A stretch of 64,000 nt of DNA from Stygiolobus caldivivus. GTDB lineage: Archaea; Thermoproteota; Thermoprotei_A; Sulfolobales; Sulfolobaceae. The notes beneath the pieces were generated by a model. It made no database searches. It had not been told where the DNA came from and saw only the letters and a program-made list of their open reading frames with translations. Shown here piece by piece: positions 29,867-41,037 of the stretch. Position 1 is the first letter of the stretch, and every line of letters starts with the position of its first letter. A program made the translations under genes and the position numbers. The DNA lies in contig NZ_AP024597.1 of assembly GCF_019704315.1 (NCBI RefSeq), positions 1,798,001-1,862,000 of the forward strand. The letters run 5' to 3'.

Positions 29867-30220
29867 TTAGTAGTGGTAATTCTCTTTGTGAGTAGGCTTC
29901 TCGATCTCGCTAAGTTCTCCTCTTATTAGTTTAGCTACAACTTCCTCTACAGTAATTTAAAGAGTTAAATATATTTTTACTTACCTTGTTTTTAACAGCC
30001 TTACACCATGCATACCTATTTCGATTACAATAATAGAATCAACTGTCTTATCTAAAGCTGATTTAAGCATATATACCTCTTGTTACACTTACTTTTAGTG
30101 CGGGTTCTTATTTTTTCAATTAAGTGCGGTTTACCATCCTTTTATTTCAAAAATTACCGCTTCAAATCCCTATCCTGGCTCATCTACTATTCCATTAGTG
30201 ACTGGTATAGCTACTTTCAT
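29867..30220 (-). pseudogene. Decayed NifX/NafY-type (dinitrogenase FeMo-cofactor family) gene
   Basis: The minus strand still reads a full-length protein in pieces. From the ATG at 30220 it gives MKVAIPVTNGIVDEPG then a TAG; after a frame change GKPHLIEKI is legible (about 30128-30100) and then a LKVSVTRGIY stretch in a third frame; from 30070 MLKSALDKTVDSIIVIEIG; after two further in-frame stops ITVEEVVAKLIRGELSEIEK, ending HKENYHY and a stop at 29867. Start, end and spacing fit the small NifX/NafY/YiiQ-like family (PF02579), about 117 codons. It is clearly dead: several stops and at least two frameshifts. Confidence 0.75.
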
Positions 30221-30240
30221 CGATATCAATTTTGATATCG
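30221..30240. repeat. Inverted repeat directly upstream of the NifX-like pseudogene
   Basis: Two perfect 9-bp arms, CGATATCAA and TTGATATCG, with a 2-bp spacer, ending exactly one base before the pseudogene ATG. It may be a relic operator of the dead gene. The 180 bp beyond it up to the next stop codon (30241-30422) show only AT-rich sequence. Confidence 0.5.
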
Positions 30241-30422
30241 GAAGTTAGAAAAATATCCTTGACTTAGTTATATTTAAAAATCTAAAGGATTTATTATGAA
30301 ATGAGCCAGCATTATCTTAAGTATAATTAATTGTTAAAATCTTACTCTACTAATATAAATCATTAAGGAAATATAGGTTATCTAATTTACTTCTCCTAAT
30401 AAATTATTTATAAAGAAAAAAG

Positions 30423-32045
30423 TTAAAATAAGACAGACTGATAATCTGGTTCTATTTTAACATTTATCACATTAATTCTATTGGGATCTATATTTAATAA
30501 CGCGCTCTTAAGATCTGAGACCCCTACTACGGTAACAGCCTTTAGTTCTCTTTCTAAAACATTATCATAATTCTCACTGCGCGGAGTCTTACTTATTGTT
30601 GGTATATCGGAAGAAGCAACGTCTATAGCGGTAGCTCCATTATCGTTCATTACTAGTAGGATACCTTTTGACTTATTAATACGGGTGCTTAGTATTCCTA
30701 GGTTGGAAATTACTCCTTCTACATCAGTAATAGCAATATTATGGGGGTCATTTGACCTTACTATACCCCCTATAGCTATTGTACGTTCAAGCAGGGATTC
30801 ACTGGTGATCCACGTATAAGGTCTCTCGATTGGTAACCGGACAAAATCTAGAGTAGGAGCTGTTAGGTCAATAAAAACTTTTGAGAACTGATATTGTTGT
30901 ATTACCCTGACCACATCATAGGGCCACAAACCTCCGTGCGAATTTAATATGTAAATTTTTCTATATGTTTTTATTTTCTCTTGAGAGCCTCTCTTTATCG
31001 CCTCCTTAAATTTAGATTTCATCACAGTCAAAAGTTCCCTGAGGAATAAGCTAGTATCCGCGACTAACGGTACGTGAGCCATAAATACTTTACCTATATC
31101 TTCGCCGTCTATATTGTTATGAACCAAATACCCCTTAATCTTCATAGACCAACCTGCAGTTGTCAGCTGTGTGAATCTGGTACCTATGGCTAATATTACA
31201 TCTGCATCTTCAAGTAATTTAGAACCTTCGCTAGTCGCAAAAAGTCCTAATCCTTCTCCTGCACTTAGAGGATGAGATGCGGGTATGGAGCCTTTAGCCC
31301 TGAACGTGGTAATAACCGGGATATCTAATAGTTCGGCTAACTCTATTAGTTCCTTAGTTGCTCCTGAAGCAAGTACCCCATAGCCGGCTACAATAACTGG
31401 GTTTTTGGAATTCCCTAGCAGTTCACCTATTTTTGCAACAGTGTTTTTATCAGGGGTCCTTTTCTCAGGCTTTTGCTCTGCAGGCGAAAGGGGATATGCC
31501 TTAAGCTTAAAGAGGTCTTCTGCTATCTCTATATATACTGGCCTGTTTCTGTTACTTAAAGTTTCTTTATATCCTTTCTCTACTGTTACTGTAATTTCTT
31601 CTATACTTACTACCCTTTCTCTCAACTTAGTTATTGGGGCTAAAATAGAAGATACGTCATCCGGTGTACGTAGTTCTCCTATTCTACTCCTTCCAGTATC
31701 TCTGTAAGACCGTACTGTAGATATCACGAGAAGGGGCTGTGAATCTATATAAGCCTGGGCAATTACATCAGTTGCTTCTAATACCTTGTTACCTGGAACT
31801 ATTAATGCAGTGCCCACGGTATTATTTTCCCTCGAGTAGGAATCAGCCATCAAGATGGCTTCTCTTGCTGAGGTAGTAACATTTGCATTAATCTCGTATT
31901 GCTTAAGCCTTTCAAAAATAAATTCAGGAGCACTATAAGGTATAAAAACGTCTTTAATTCCAAGTTCTTTTATTACATAAGCTAATGCTTCATCCCCTTT
32001 CATTTCTTTACCTACTGTTTCCTCTTTCCTTTTTGGTTGGCTCAC
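30423..32045 (-). CDS. Thiamine-diphosphate enzyme-like protein (acetolactate synthase fold), atypical active site
   Basis: A 540-residue protein with the three domains of the acetolactate synthase/pyruvate oxidase family: Pyr-type domain (about 15-180), central domain (about 195-340, NPVIVAGYGV and GTRFTQL) and PP-type domain (about 360-540). The residue aligned with the catalytic Glu of the usual RHEQGA motif is Ala60 in TTSAREAILMAD, and the ThDP motif GDG...NN appears as TDVEG...NDNG. It may be an unusual ThDP enzyme, a decarboxylase of the Glu-less type, or a non-catalytic protein. The GTG start is 26 bp from a TATA-like TTTATACTT, so leaderless. Confidence 0.75.
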   Translation of the reverse strand: MSQPKRKEETVGKEMKGDEALAYVIKELGIKDVFIPYSAPEFIFERLKQYEINANVTTSAREAILMADSYSRENNTVGTALIVPGNKVLEATDVIAQAYIDSQPLLVISTVRSYRDTGRSRIGELRTPDDVSSILAPITKLRERVVSIEEITVTVEKGYKETLSNRNRPVYIEIAEDLFKLKAYPLSPAEQKPEKRTPDKNTVAKIGELLGNSKNPVIVAGYGVLASGATKELIELAELLDIPVITTFRAKGSIPASHPLSAGEGLGLFATSEGSKLLEDADVILAIGTRFTQLTTAGWSMKIKGYLVHNNIDGEDIGKVFMAHVPLVADTSLFLRELLTVMKSKFKEAIKRGSQEKIKTYRKIYILNSHGGLWPYDVVRVIQQYQFSKVFIDLTAPTLDFVRLPIERPYTWITSESLLERTIAIGGIVRSNDPHNIAITDVEGVISNLGILSTRINKSKGILLVMNDNGATAIDVASSDIPTISKTPRSENYDNVLERELKAVTVVGVSDLKSALLNIDPNRINVINVKIEPDYQSVLF

Positions 32046-32082
32046 AACATATTACGGCTTACAAAAGTATAAATTTTTTAAA

Positions 32083-32172
32083 AGCCGGGGGCGGGACTTG
32101 AACCCGCGGAAATAGCGGGTGCCAGCTATTAATCTCTGCGGCCCGCCGCCTTAACCGCTCGGCCACCCCGGC
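32083..32172 (-). tRNA. tRNA-Cys (GCA) with a 15-nt intron
   Basis: Acceptor GCCGGGG pairs with CCCCGGC, the T arm is GCGGGTTCAAGTCCCGC, and the discriminator is U73, the hallmark of tRNA-Cys. The anticodon stem GCGGG/CCCGC is split by an intron: anticodon GCA at 32137-32139, intron at about 32121-32135. A bulge-helix-bulge can be drawn with 3-nt bulges AGA and GCA, cutting after G37 and before A38. Position 33 is C (32140) instead of the near-universal U. No CCA is encoded. The total of 90 nt falls to about 75 after splicing. Confidence 0.82.
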
Positions 32173-32238
32173 AACTAAAAATAGGATATGTCATAAAAGT
32201 ATTTTAAGGTTATTGTGGTGATTGTTTAGCGTGAGATT

Positions 32239-32799
32239 TTGATACCGTATTCAAAGGTAGGTGAAGTACTGAAGGAAATTAGACAACTTACTGACTTTAT
32301 AATTATAGGGGATACTATTGTCGACCTAGAACTAGGCAAAAAAGGCACAGAAAGCGATGTAGATCTTTTCGTCTTGTCAGTAAGCGTATTTATAGATGAA
32401 GATAGAATAAGGGAATTCGCATTTGATCGTGGCTGGGATTTCGGAAAAACACCTATAGATACGCCTAGATTGGTAGTAGGTGTAGACGATGAACAGTTAC
32501 AAATAGATATGTATGAAAATATTCAGGACTTTTTTGTCCCGCAGGAAATTATCGATAACGCGACCGAGAGAAAAATAGGTAATGAGCGTTTTAGAGTTAT
32601 TAGAATAGAAGACTATATACTACTAAAGGCCAATGCGTTTAGAGAGGAAGATGAAGATGAATTGAAGACCTTGGTATATCTAATTGGAAGCGGGAAAATA
32701 GAAATAGATAAGAATTATTTAAAATCCCACATCCAATTCTTTGAAGAAAATACAAAAAGTATTGAAGATCGACTTAAAAGTATAGGTATTAAGGTCTAA
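32239..32799 (+). CDS. Nucleotidyltransferase-fold protein
   Basis: A 186-residue protein whose N-terminal half has the nucleotidyltransferase pattern: [14 protein letters not shown], then ESDVDLFVL, with paired acidic residues in the position of the DxD metal site, and a third acidic residue in LQIDMYE (about 94). The substrate is unknown. The start is TTG at 32239, since an in-frame TAG lies four codons upstream. It lies just after tRNA-Cys in opposite orientation and converges on rpl40e. Confidence 0.72.
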   Translation: MIPYSKVGEVLKEIRQLTDFIIIGDTIVDLELGKKGTESDVDLFVLSVSVFIDEDRIREFAFDRGWDFGKTPIDTPRLVVGVDDEQLQIDMYENIQDFFVPQEIIDNATERKIGNERFRVIRIEDYILLKANAFREEDEDELKTLVYLIGSGKIEIDKNYLKSHIQFFEENTKSIEDRLKSIGIKV

Positions 32800-32966
32800 C
32801 CTTTCTTGGCTGGTAATTCTTTCTTCTTTGGTCTAAGATTTTTACTGTGACATCTTCTGCATTTTGTTGCTCTCATCGAATTCAGAGCTCCGCATTCTCT
32901 ACATACTTTCTTTATAAAAACCCTTTGTTGTACTATTTGTAGTTTCACGGGATCGGTGAGTGGCAT
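32796..32966 (-). CDS. rpl40e: 50S ribosomal protein L40e
   Basis: A 56-residue zinc-ribbon ribosomal protein. The sequence opens [20 protein letters not shown] and has the two metal pairs CRECG and CRRCH, followed by a Lys-rich tail ([10 protein letters not shown]). I choose the ATG at 32966 because archaeal L40e proteins begin MPLTDP; four more upstream codons are open in frame. The gene overlaps the convergent nucleotidyltransferase gene by 4 bp. Confidence 0.95.
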   Translation of the reverse strand: MPLTDPVKLQIVQQRVFIKKVCRECGALNSMRATKCRRCHSKNLRPKKKELPAKKG

Positions 32967-33034
32967 TTTTAACCCCAATTCACATATATCAAACAGTTCA
33001 AAAAACTTTGTGTCAGAGGCGGAGTTGAATTAGG

Positions 33035-33541
33035 ATGAAGATACCATTGGACTACATTTGTGTTAAAAGCGGGCTTTTATGCAACCGTTGTCAATCTATG
33101 ATAGATCGTGGTGAAGTAGAAAATTTTGAAGTAGAAGTAATGAAAATTTTGTTGGATCTAGAAGAAACACAGTTTAAAGAGTTAAAAGACACCACGTACC
33201 ATAAGGCATTCAAATTAGACAGTTTGCTGATATTAATAGTCACCAGCGGCCCGTCAATGACTTATCAGAAATGGATTAAAGTTGCTAAGATTCTACAGGA
33301 TAAATTAGGAGTAAAAGTAAGAATCCTAGAGAAAAGCAACAATATAAAATCTACTGCGAGTCAGCTTTTAACGCCAGCTAGAGTTCTAGGCGTAAATACA
33401 GTATGGTTACCTGACGGGACTGTCCAGTATGTAGTGAGAGTATCTAAATATGAAAAGAAGTTCTTACCGGCAGACGAAACATCATTAGAAACAGCTTTAT
33501 CAAAAATCCATGCAATCCCAGTCAGAATAAGGGTGGAATAA
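33035..33541 (+). CDS. NusA-like KH-domain RNA-binding protein
   Basis: A 168-residue protein with an N-terminal cysteine cluster ([12 protein letters not shown], about 9-20), then a basic alpha/beta part resembling the single KH unit of archaeal NusA-like proteins ([20 protein letters not shown] and [21 protein letters not shown]). It is annotated in related genomes as transcription elongation/termination factor NusA-like (family knowledge). aspS follows after 3 bp, so it belongs to an information-processing operon. Confidence 0.75.
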   Translation: MKIPLDYICVKSGLLCNRCQSMIDRGEVENFEVEVMKILLDLEETQFKELKDTTYHKAFKLDSLLILIVTSGPSMTYQKWIKVAKILQDKLGVKVRILEKSNNIKSTASQLLTPARVLGVNTVWLPDGTVQYVVRVSKYEKKFLPADETSLETALSKIHAIPVRIRVE

Positions 33542-33544
33542 GAG

Positions 33545-34834
33545 TTGCTTAAGAACTATTATAACAACCAAATATTACCAGAGCTTGACGGTAAAGAAGT
33601 TATTGTAGCTGGTTGGGTTCACAACATAAGAGACCTTGGAGGAAAGAAATTTATAGTGCTTAGGGACGTAAGCGGGCTAGGTCAAATAGTAGTAGATAAG
33701 GATAGCCCTGCATTTAAGATAGCTAATGAGTTAACTCAAGAGAGTGTAATAAGAATAAAGGGGAGAGTAAAAGCCGATAAAAGAGCACCTAGAGGCGCAG
33801 AAATACATGCTGAAGAGATAGATGTATTAAGTTTAGCTAAAGCACCATTACCGTTAGATGTCAGTGGAAAAGTAAAAGCTGATATCGATACAAGGCTAAG
33901 AGAAAGGGTTCTTGATTTAAGAAGACCTGAGATGAGTGCAGTAGTTAAAATACAGTCTACAGTACTTAGGGCATTCAGAGAGACCTTATATAATGAAGGG
34001 TTCATAGAGATTTTTACACCTAAAATAATAGCTTCCGCAACAGAAGGAGGCGCCCAGCTTTTCCCAGTAATTTATTTTGGCAAGGAGGCATTTCTAGCTC
34101 AGAGTCCCCAGTTATACAAGGAGCTTATGGCTGGTGTAGTTGAGAAAGTCTTTGAAATTGCCCCCGCATGGAGAGCAGAAGAATCCGATACACCTTACCA
34201 TCTAGCTGAGTTCATAAGCATGGATGTAGAGATGGCCTTCGCAGACTATAATGATGTAATGGAACTTATCGAGAAATTAATTTCCAACATCGTAACTAAA
34301 GTAAATGAGAATTGTGCGGAAGAGTTAAAATTACTTAACTATACTCTTCCTAAAATTAATTTACCTATCAAAAGAATACCATATAAAGAGGCAATAGAAA
34401 TTTTACAGAGTAAAGGACTAAATATTAAATTCGGAGATGATATAGGAACACCAGAATTAAGAGTGCTTAATGAGACTATAAATGAAGAACTGTACTTTAT
34501 AATAGATTGGCCTACTATGGCTAGACCTTTTTACACTAAAATTAAGGACTCTGATCCCGAGGTCAGTGAGAGTTTTGACTTAATATATAAATGGCTTGAA
34601 ATAGCTTCTGGGAGTACAAGGAATCATAAAAGAGAAGTATTAGAAGAAGCTATTAAGAAGAGAGGACTAAGGCCTGAGAGTTTCGAATTCTTTTTGAGGT
34701 GGTTTGACTACGGAATGCCACCTCACGCAGGGTTCGGAATGGGATTTGCGAGGTTAATGGTCATGCTTACCGGCATACAGAACGTTAAAGAAATAGTGCT
34801 GTTCCCAAGAGACAAAAAACGCCTAACGCCCTAA
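33545..34834 (+). CDS. aspS: Aspartyl-tRNA synthetase (archaeal type)
   Basis: Class II synthetase charging tRNA with aspartate; archaeal forms can be non-discriminating for Asp/Asn. The N-terminal OB fold (about 1-105) shows [21 protein letters not shown]; the catalytic domain has SPQLYKELM, motif 2 [21 protein letters not shown] (read over about 207-227) and motif 3 [15 protein letters not shown] (about 403-417). The length of 429 aa matches archaeal AspRS. The start is TTG three bases after the NusA-like stop. It converges on truD with a 4-bp overlap. Confidence 0.95.
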   Translation: MLKNYYNNQILPELDGKEVIVAGWVHNIRDLGGKKFIVLRDVSGLGQIVVDKDSPAFKIANELTQESVIRIKGRVKADKRAPRGAEIHAEEIDVLSLAKAPLPLDVSGKVKADIDTRLRERVLDLRRPEMSAVVKIQSTVLRAFRETLYNEGFIEIFTPKIIASATEGGAQLFPVIYFGKEAFLAQSPQLYKELMAGVVEKVFEIAPAWRAEESDTPYHLAEFISMDVEMAFADYNDVMELIEKLISNIVTKVNENCAEELKLLNYTLPKINLPIKRIPYKEAIEILQSKGLNIKFGDDIGTPELRVLNETINEELYFIIDWPTMARPFYTKIKDSDPEVSESFDLIYKWLEIASGSTRNHKREVLEEAIKKRGLRPESFEFFLRWFDYGMPPHAGFGMGFARLMVMLTGIQNVKEIVLFPRDKKRLTP

Positions 34835-35931
34835 GTAAAACTTCTTGGATCAGCACGACTAATTTCTCTTATTACTAATGTGGCATACATACCGCGATCT
34901 AAGGAAAAAGAAATTTTTTTAGTTTCACTTTTTGTCTCTACCCTGACATTTCTCAACCTCATAAAAGCCCTTCTTCTTAAATCCTTTAAATTTACTTTAA
35001 TTTCAGGGATATGAAAAGAATATCCTAATATTCCCTCTTCTATCGCTATTTGTCTAATTATGGGATCTAACGGTTCTGTAAACTTTTTAGGAATAGTTAA
35101 AAATACATCGTCGCTCTCCCTTCCTCTTAAGTTATCTGCTACTAGAGAAAGGTATTTATTGAAAAGGTATGACTGATATGCCTCGACAAAAAACCTGAGC
35201 GGCGTCTTAACCTTTTTTAAGGCTGATAGACAATCCTCACCTTTAGCTAAGGCTTTTATAACCTCTCGTTCGTCCCTAAACTTTTTAGGAAAGAGCTGTA
35301 TAGCTTTCTCGTAGTCACCCTTTTCATAAGCGAGCCTTGCCTCCTTAACCTTATCGTTTTCGCTTTCGAAAGGACGTCCTGCTAACCATCTTATAGATTC
35401 ACACCAGTCTCTAAGCAACAAATATTTACCTACAATATGGGTATTAGGCCTTATGGTTCCGAATCTTTGATAACCTATATAAGCAAACAAGTACTTAGTA
35501 TTACTCATCACTGACAGTCTTCTTTCTAATTCTCTGTTATTGTCACTAACAAGTTCTATTTCAAACATATTACCAGTGTGGTTGAATTTTTCGTCTGAGA
35601 ATCCCAAAAATATTAATTCAAATTTGTCGTTTCTATACTCGTTAATTTCAGGTTTTGAAGTAAAATATATTATTTGTTCAGTTACAGCGTTAGTATCTTT
35701 GATCCCTATGTAACTTGGTTTCATTTTACAGATGGTACTGATTTTATCAATTACCGTAAAGTGATCTATCCCAACTTTTCTCAGGAGGTATACTGCATAT
35801 CTTCCCTTATCTTTTCCTTTCCATTCGCTTACTGGCTTATTTGATATCTCTTCGACCACTTTAAAACCATAGGGCCTCGGTATAGTTACACTTATCGGCT
35901 CCCAGTTTTCATTTATATAGTATTTTTCCAT
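34831..35931 (-). CDS. truD: tRNA pseudouridine synthase TruD
   Basis: Makes pseudouridine in tRNA (TruD/Pus7 family). The catalytic Asp lies in [13 protein letters not shown] (about residue 79), followed by the TruD-type [11 protein letters not shown] and a rim segment [21 protein letters not shown] (read over about 152-172) that matches the family GxxxNYFGxQRFG region. The length of 366 aa is on the short side, with a reduced insertion domain. It converges on aspS and follows pth2 by about 30 bp in the same direction. Confidence 0.93.
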   Translation of the reverse strand: MEKYYINENWEPISVTIPRPYGFKVVEEISNKPVSEWKGKDKGRYAVYLLRKVGIDHFTVIDKISTICKMKPSYIGIKDTNAVTEQIIYFTSKPEINEYRNDKFELIFLGFSDEKFNHTGNMFEIELVSDNNRELERRLSVMSNTKYLFAYIGYQRFGTIRPNTHIVGKYLLLRDWCESIRWLAGRPFESENDKVKEARLAYEKGDYEKAIQLFPKKFRDEREVIKALAKGEDCLSALKKVKTPLRFFVEAYQSYLFNKYLSLVADNLRGRESDDVFLTIPKKFTEPLDPIIRQIAIEEGILGYSFHIPEIKVNLKDLRRRAFMRLRNVRVETKSETKKISFSLDRGMYATLVIREISRADPRSFT

Positions 35932-35960
35932 GCCTAAAGAAATATCTAAAGGGTGTGGAG

Positions 35961-36326
35961 TTACAGTAATTTTAGGTCACCAGTTATCTTATCAATAATT
36001 TCTGATGGGGCGGGGCCTATTCCAACACATGTTGGAGTACCGGGCTCTAATTGCGTTTTACCAGCATCCTGAATAATAACAAATGGAAGATTATAATCTT
36101 GAGCAAGTTTTGATCTCCTTAACATTTCATCCAAGCTATTTACTTTAACTACTATTTTAGGTTGGCCCTCAGATAACCATTCCTCTAACCATTCTCGCCA
36201 GTTATTTTTCCCCTTATACAGTATATCTAAAACTAAAGATACTGCTGCATGGGCTGCTTGTGCAGCTATTTTCCCTTTTCCCATCTCTAAATCTGTCCTT
36301 ACAACTATAACCATTTTTATAGGCAT
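35961..36326 (-). CDS. pth2: Peptidyl-tRNA hydrolase Pth2
   Basis: Releases peptides from peptidyl-tRNA; archaeal/eukaryotic Pth2 type. Signatures: VVRTDLEMGKGKIAAQAAHAAV at the N-terminus (read over about 8-29), KIVVKV, LPFVIIQDAGKTQLEPGTPT and the C-terminal GIGPAPSEIIDKITGDL. About 121 residues, the normal size. I choose the ATG at 36326; a TTG at 36332 or ATG at 36314 are alternatives. It is divergent from the Zn-ribbon gene. Confidence 0.94.
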   Translation of the reverse strand: MPIKMVIVVRTDLEMGKGKIAAQAAHAAVSLVLDILYKGKNNWREWLEEWLSEGQPKIVVKVNSLDEMLRRSKLAQDYNLPFVIIQDAGKTQLEPGTPTCVGIGPAPSEIIDKITGDLKLL

Positions 36327-36372
36327 AAGCAAAGAGAGAATTTATAAGCCCATTAAAAAAGTATTGTAAGCA

Positions 36373-36576
36373 ATGAGTATTTCATTTAGGTTAAGCTTAA
36401 AAGAGGAAATAGAACCGCCAGTCTGTTCAAGTTGCGGCAAGATAATACACCCTAGAGAAAAAGGAGTAGAATTCATTTGCCCTAATTGCGGAGAGGTAAT
36501 AATAAGGAGATGTTACGAGTGTAGAAAACAAGGAGTTACATATATATGCCCCAAATGCGGGTTTGAAGGACCATAA
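36373..36576 (+). CDS. Zn-ribbon RNA-binding protein (translation-associated)
   Basis: A 67-residue protein with four Cys pairs: CSSCG, CPNCG, CYECR and CPKCG, forming two zinc ribbons. This matches the archaeal predicted Zn-ribbon RNA-binding protein family that is usually next to elongation factor 1-beta, as it is here. The aEF1B start lies within a few bases of its stop. Confidence 0.87.
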   Translation: MSISFRLSLKEEIEPPVCSSCGKIIHPREKGVEFICPNCGEVIIRRCYECRKQGVTYICPKCGFEGP

Positions 36577-36577
36577 G

Positions 36578-36862
36578 GTGAAAAAGGTGACGGATGTCTT
36601 AGTAATACTAAAAGTGTATCCAGAGAGCGATGAAATAAATCTAGATACTTTAACTGAGGAGATTAATAAAAAATTACCACAAGGCTATAAGCTTGTTAGA
36701 AAAGATACTGAACCAATAGCATACGGGCTAAAAGCCCTTGTAGCATACATACAGATGCCAGAGAATACCGAAGGGGGAACTGAAGCCCTTGAAGATATAG
36801 TAAACGGAATACAAGGAGTAAGTCACGCTGAAGTAGTAGGAGTTACAAGATTAGGTTTTTAA
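36578..36862 (+). CDS. ef1b: Elongation factor 1-beta (aEF1B)
   Basis: Guanine-nucleotide exchange factor for aEF1A. The small domain reads VLVILKVYPESDEINLDTL, then YKLVRKDTEPIAYGLKALVAYIQMP and the closing DIVNGIQGVSHAEVVGVTRLGF, typical of archaeal EF1B (about 90 residues). I take the GTG at 36578, one base after the Zn-ribbon stop; a GTG at 36587 would match the shorter relatives. Confidence 0.93.
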   Translation: MKKVTDVLVILKVYPESDEINLDTLTEEINKKLPQGYKLVRKDTEPIAYGLKALVAYIQMPENTEGGTEALEDIVNGIQGVSHAEVVGVTRLGF

Positions 36863-36907
36863 GGCCTCGTTATTTTTAACCAATAAAAAGAATATAATAA
36901 TAGTTGA

Positions 36908-39259
<2,352 letters not shown>

Positions 39260-39263
39260 GAGA

Positions 39264-39494
39264 ATGTGGAGAGAAATACCTTTACATTATGTTATTTTAG
39301 AAAGATTAAAAAAGCGTACAGGACCCGTGACCGACGAGGACTTATACGAAGAAGTTAGAAAGTCTACCGATTATGAAGTACCTTATTCTGATTTTTTAAA
39401 AGCATTAATGAAACTAGAAATGAGAGGGTATATCACGGTAACACTAATAAAAGAGAATGTACGAATGATCACATATATAGGTGATAAAGAATAG
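39264..39494 (+). CDS. Small winged-helix-like protein between vat and fen1
   Basis: A 76-residue protein beginning MWREIPLHYVILERLKKRTG. The pattern of helix, DEDLYEEVRKSTDYEVPYSDFLKALMKLEMRG (recognition-like helices, read over about 22-53) and a hairpin YITVTLIKENVRMITYIG fits a winged helix. It is 4 bp after vat, and its stop TAG overlaps the presumed fen1 start. A DNA- or RNA-related role is inference; the family name is not known to me. Confidence 0.72.
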   Translation: MWREIPLHYVILERLKKRTGPVTDEDLYEEVRKSTDYEVPYSDFLKALMKLEMRGYITVTLIKENVRMITYIGDKE

Positions 39495-40552
39495 GAGTAG
39501 ATCTTTCAGAGCTGGTTGAAGACATAAAGAGAGAAGTTAGCCTAGGTGAGCTTAAAGGTAAAAAAATAAGTATTGATGCTTATAATGCTCTATATCAGTT
39601 CTTGGCTGCTATTAGGCAACCAGATGGGACACCCTTAATGGATTCTCAAGGACGAGTTACGAGCCATTTAAATGGACTTTTTTATAGGACTATTAGTATC
39701 TTGGAAGAAGGAGTTATACCAATCTATGTTTTTGATGGTAAACCGCCTGAACAGAAAAGCGAAGAACTTGAGAGGAGGAAAAAAGTTAAAGAAGAAGCTG
39801 AGAGAAGATTAGATCAGTTAAAAAAGGAAGGTACAGGTGAAATAAAAGAACTTAAAAAGTATTCGCAAATGTCTATTAAGCTAACTAATGAAATGGCTGA
39901 AGAAAGTAAAAAATTATTAGACCTTATGGGGATACCCATAATACAAGCTCCAAGTGAGGGAGAAGCTGAAGCCGCTTATATTAATTCTCTAGGCTTATCT
40001 TGGGCTACAGGTAGCCAAGATTACGACTCACTCCTTTTTGGTGCTACGCGTCTTGTGAGAAATCTTACCATAACTGGGAAAAGAAAATTACCTAGAAAAG
40101 ATGTATACGTGGAGATAAAGCCAGAATTAATAGAGCTAGCAGAACTCCTTAGAAAACTCGGGATAACTAGAGAACAATTAATAGATATCGCTATACTCAT
40201 AGGTACTGACTACGACCCTGAAGGAATAAAGGGAATAGGAATTAAGACAGCGTATAGGATAATTAAAAAATACGGGAAAATTGAAACAGCTGTGGAAAAA
40301 GGGGAAGTATCAAAACAAAAGATCACCTTTAACATAGAGGAAATAAGGAATCTTTTCCTTAATCCATTAGTTAAAAGACCAGAAAATAACCTCGAGTTAA
40401 AAGATTGTGATGAGGAAGGTATTGAAGAACTTCTCGTAAAAGAGCATGATTTTAATGAAGAAAGAGTAAAGAACGCAATAGAAAGGCTAAAGAAAGCTAA
40501 AAGAGAAGCTAAAGGGGCTGAAAGACAGAAAGGATTAGATCAATGGTTTTAA
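39491..40552 (+). CDS. fen: Flap endonuclease FEN1, apparent ATA start
   Basis: Structure-specific 5' nuclease of Okazaki-fragment maturation and repair. The frame from ATA at 39491 reads (M)GVDLSELVEDIKREV, the conserved FEN1 N-terminus, with the catalytic Asp in SIDAYNALYQF (about 27-37), VFDGKPP (about 77) and SEGEAEAAYI (about 153-162); the PCNA-binding tail is KGLDQWF. No ATG, GTG or TTG occurs in frame until TTG 39602, which would remove the catalytic Asp. GGTGAT at 39480-39485, a perfect Shine-Dalgarno, sits 5 bp before the ATA. The length is then 353 aa, as in Sulfolobus FEN1. Confidence 0.92.
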   Translation: MGVDLSELVEDIKREVSLGELKGKKISIDAYNALYQFLAAIRQPDGTPLMDSQGRVTSHLNGLFYRTISILEEGVIPIYVFDGKPPEQKSEELERRKKVKEEAERRLDQLKKEGTGEIKELKKYSQMSIKLTNEMAEESKKLLDLMGIPIIQAPSEGEAEAAYINSLGLSWATGSQDYDSLLFGATRLVRNLTITGKRKLPRKDVYVEIKPELIELAELLRKLGITREQLIDIAILIGTDYDPEGIKGIGIKTAYRIIKKYGKIETAVEKGEVSKQKITFNIEEIRNLFLNPLVKRPENNLELKDCDEEGIEELLVKEHDFNEERVKNAIERLKKAKREAKGAERQKGLDQWF

Positions 40553-41037
40553 TTTGTCTAAAGAATAGTCAATTGTTAAAAAACATGGTATCATCACTGA
40601 GCTATGAGTTATCGATAGAAGGAATATCGCTCTGGAGTAACAGTATGGAGCATTGGTAGCATTTATTGAAAATCGAGCAGTAGAGTATTATACTAAATAC
40701 TTACATTTGTATTTATATTTCATTTCATGTTAAATACCTAAGAGCAGGAGCCTAAGTCTTAAATTTTGGTATATTATATACTTAAATTATATACTTAAAA
40801 TCAATAAAAACATGCCAAACGTAACAATTTTACGTAAACTACTATATTGACATAACATACCTTAAGAAAAAGTTTTACAGATATTACGACTTAATTTTCG
40901 CAGTTTTTCGTATAAATACTATCTAGTATCGCAAATAATAGAATGATATAAAGTTTGTGGCATTTTAGAAAATATAAATAGCTTAGTGGAAGGTGCTACG
41001 ACCAGAAAATAACAATTATTTATTCTAGTCAAAAAGC
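40553..41037. other. AT-rich intergenic region left of the orphan gene
   Basis: About 485 bp without a convincing gene. It holds a perfect tandem duplication of the 13-mer TTATATACTTAAA (40774-40786 and 40787-40799) and one copy of the palindrome TTTACGTAAA (40829-40838). A 24-codon ORF at about 40585-40659 is too short to judge. Confidence 0.5.

Noticed and set aside
40580-40625. Possible C/D box RNA on the minus strand near GTGATGA (about 40592-40598)
   Set aside because: A C-like box is present, but no D' or D box (CTGA) is found at suitable distance.
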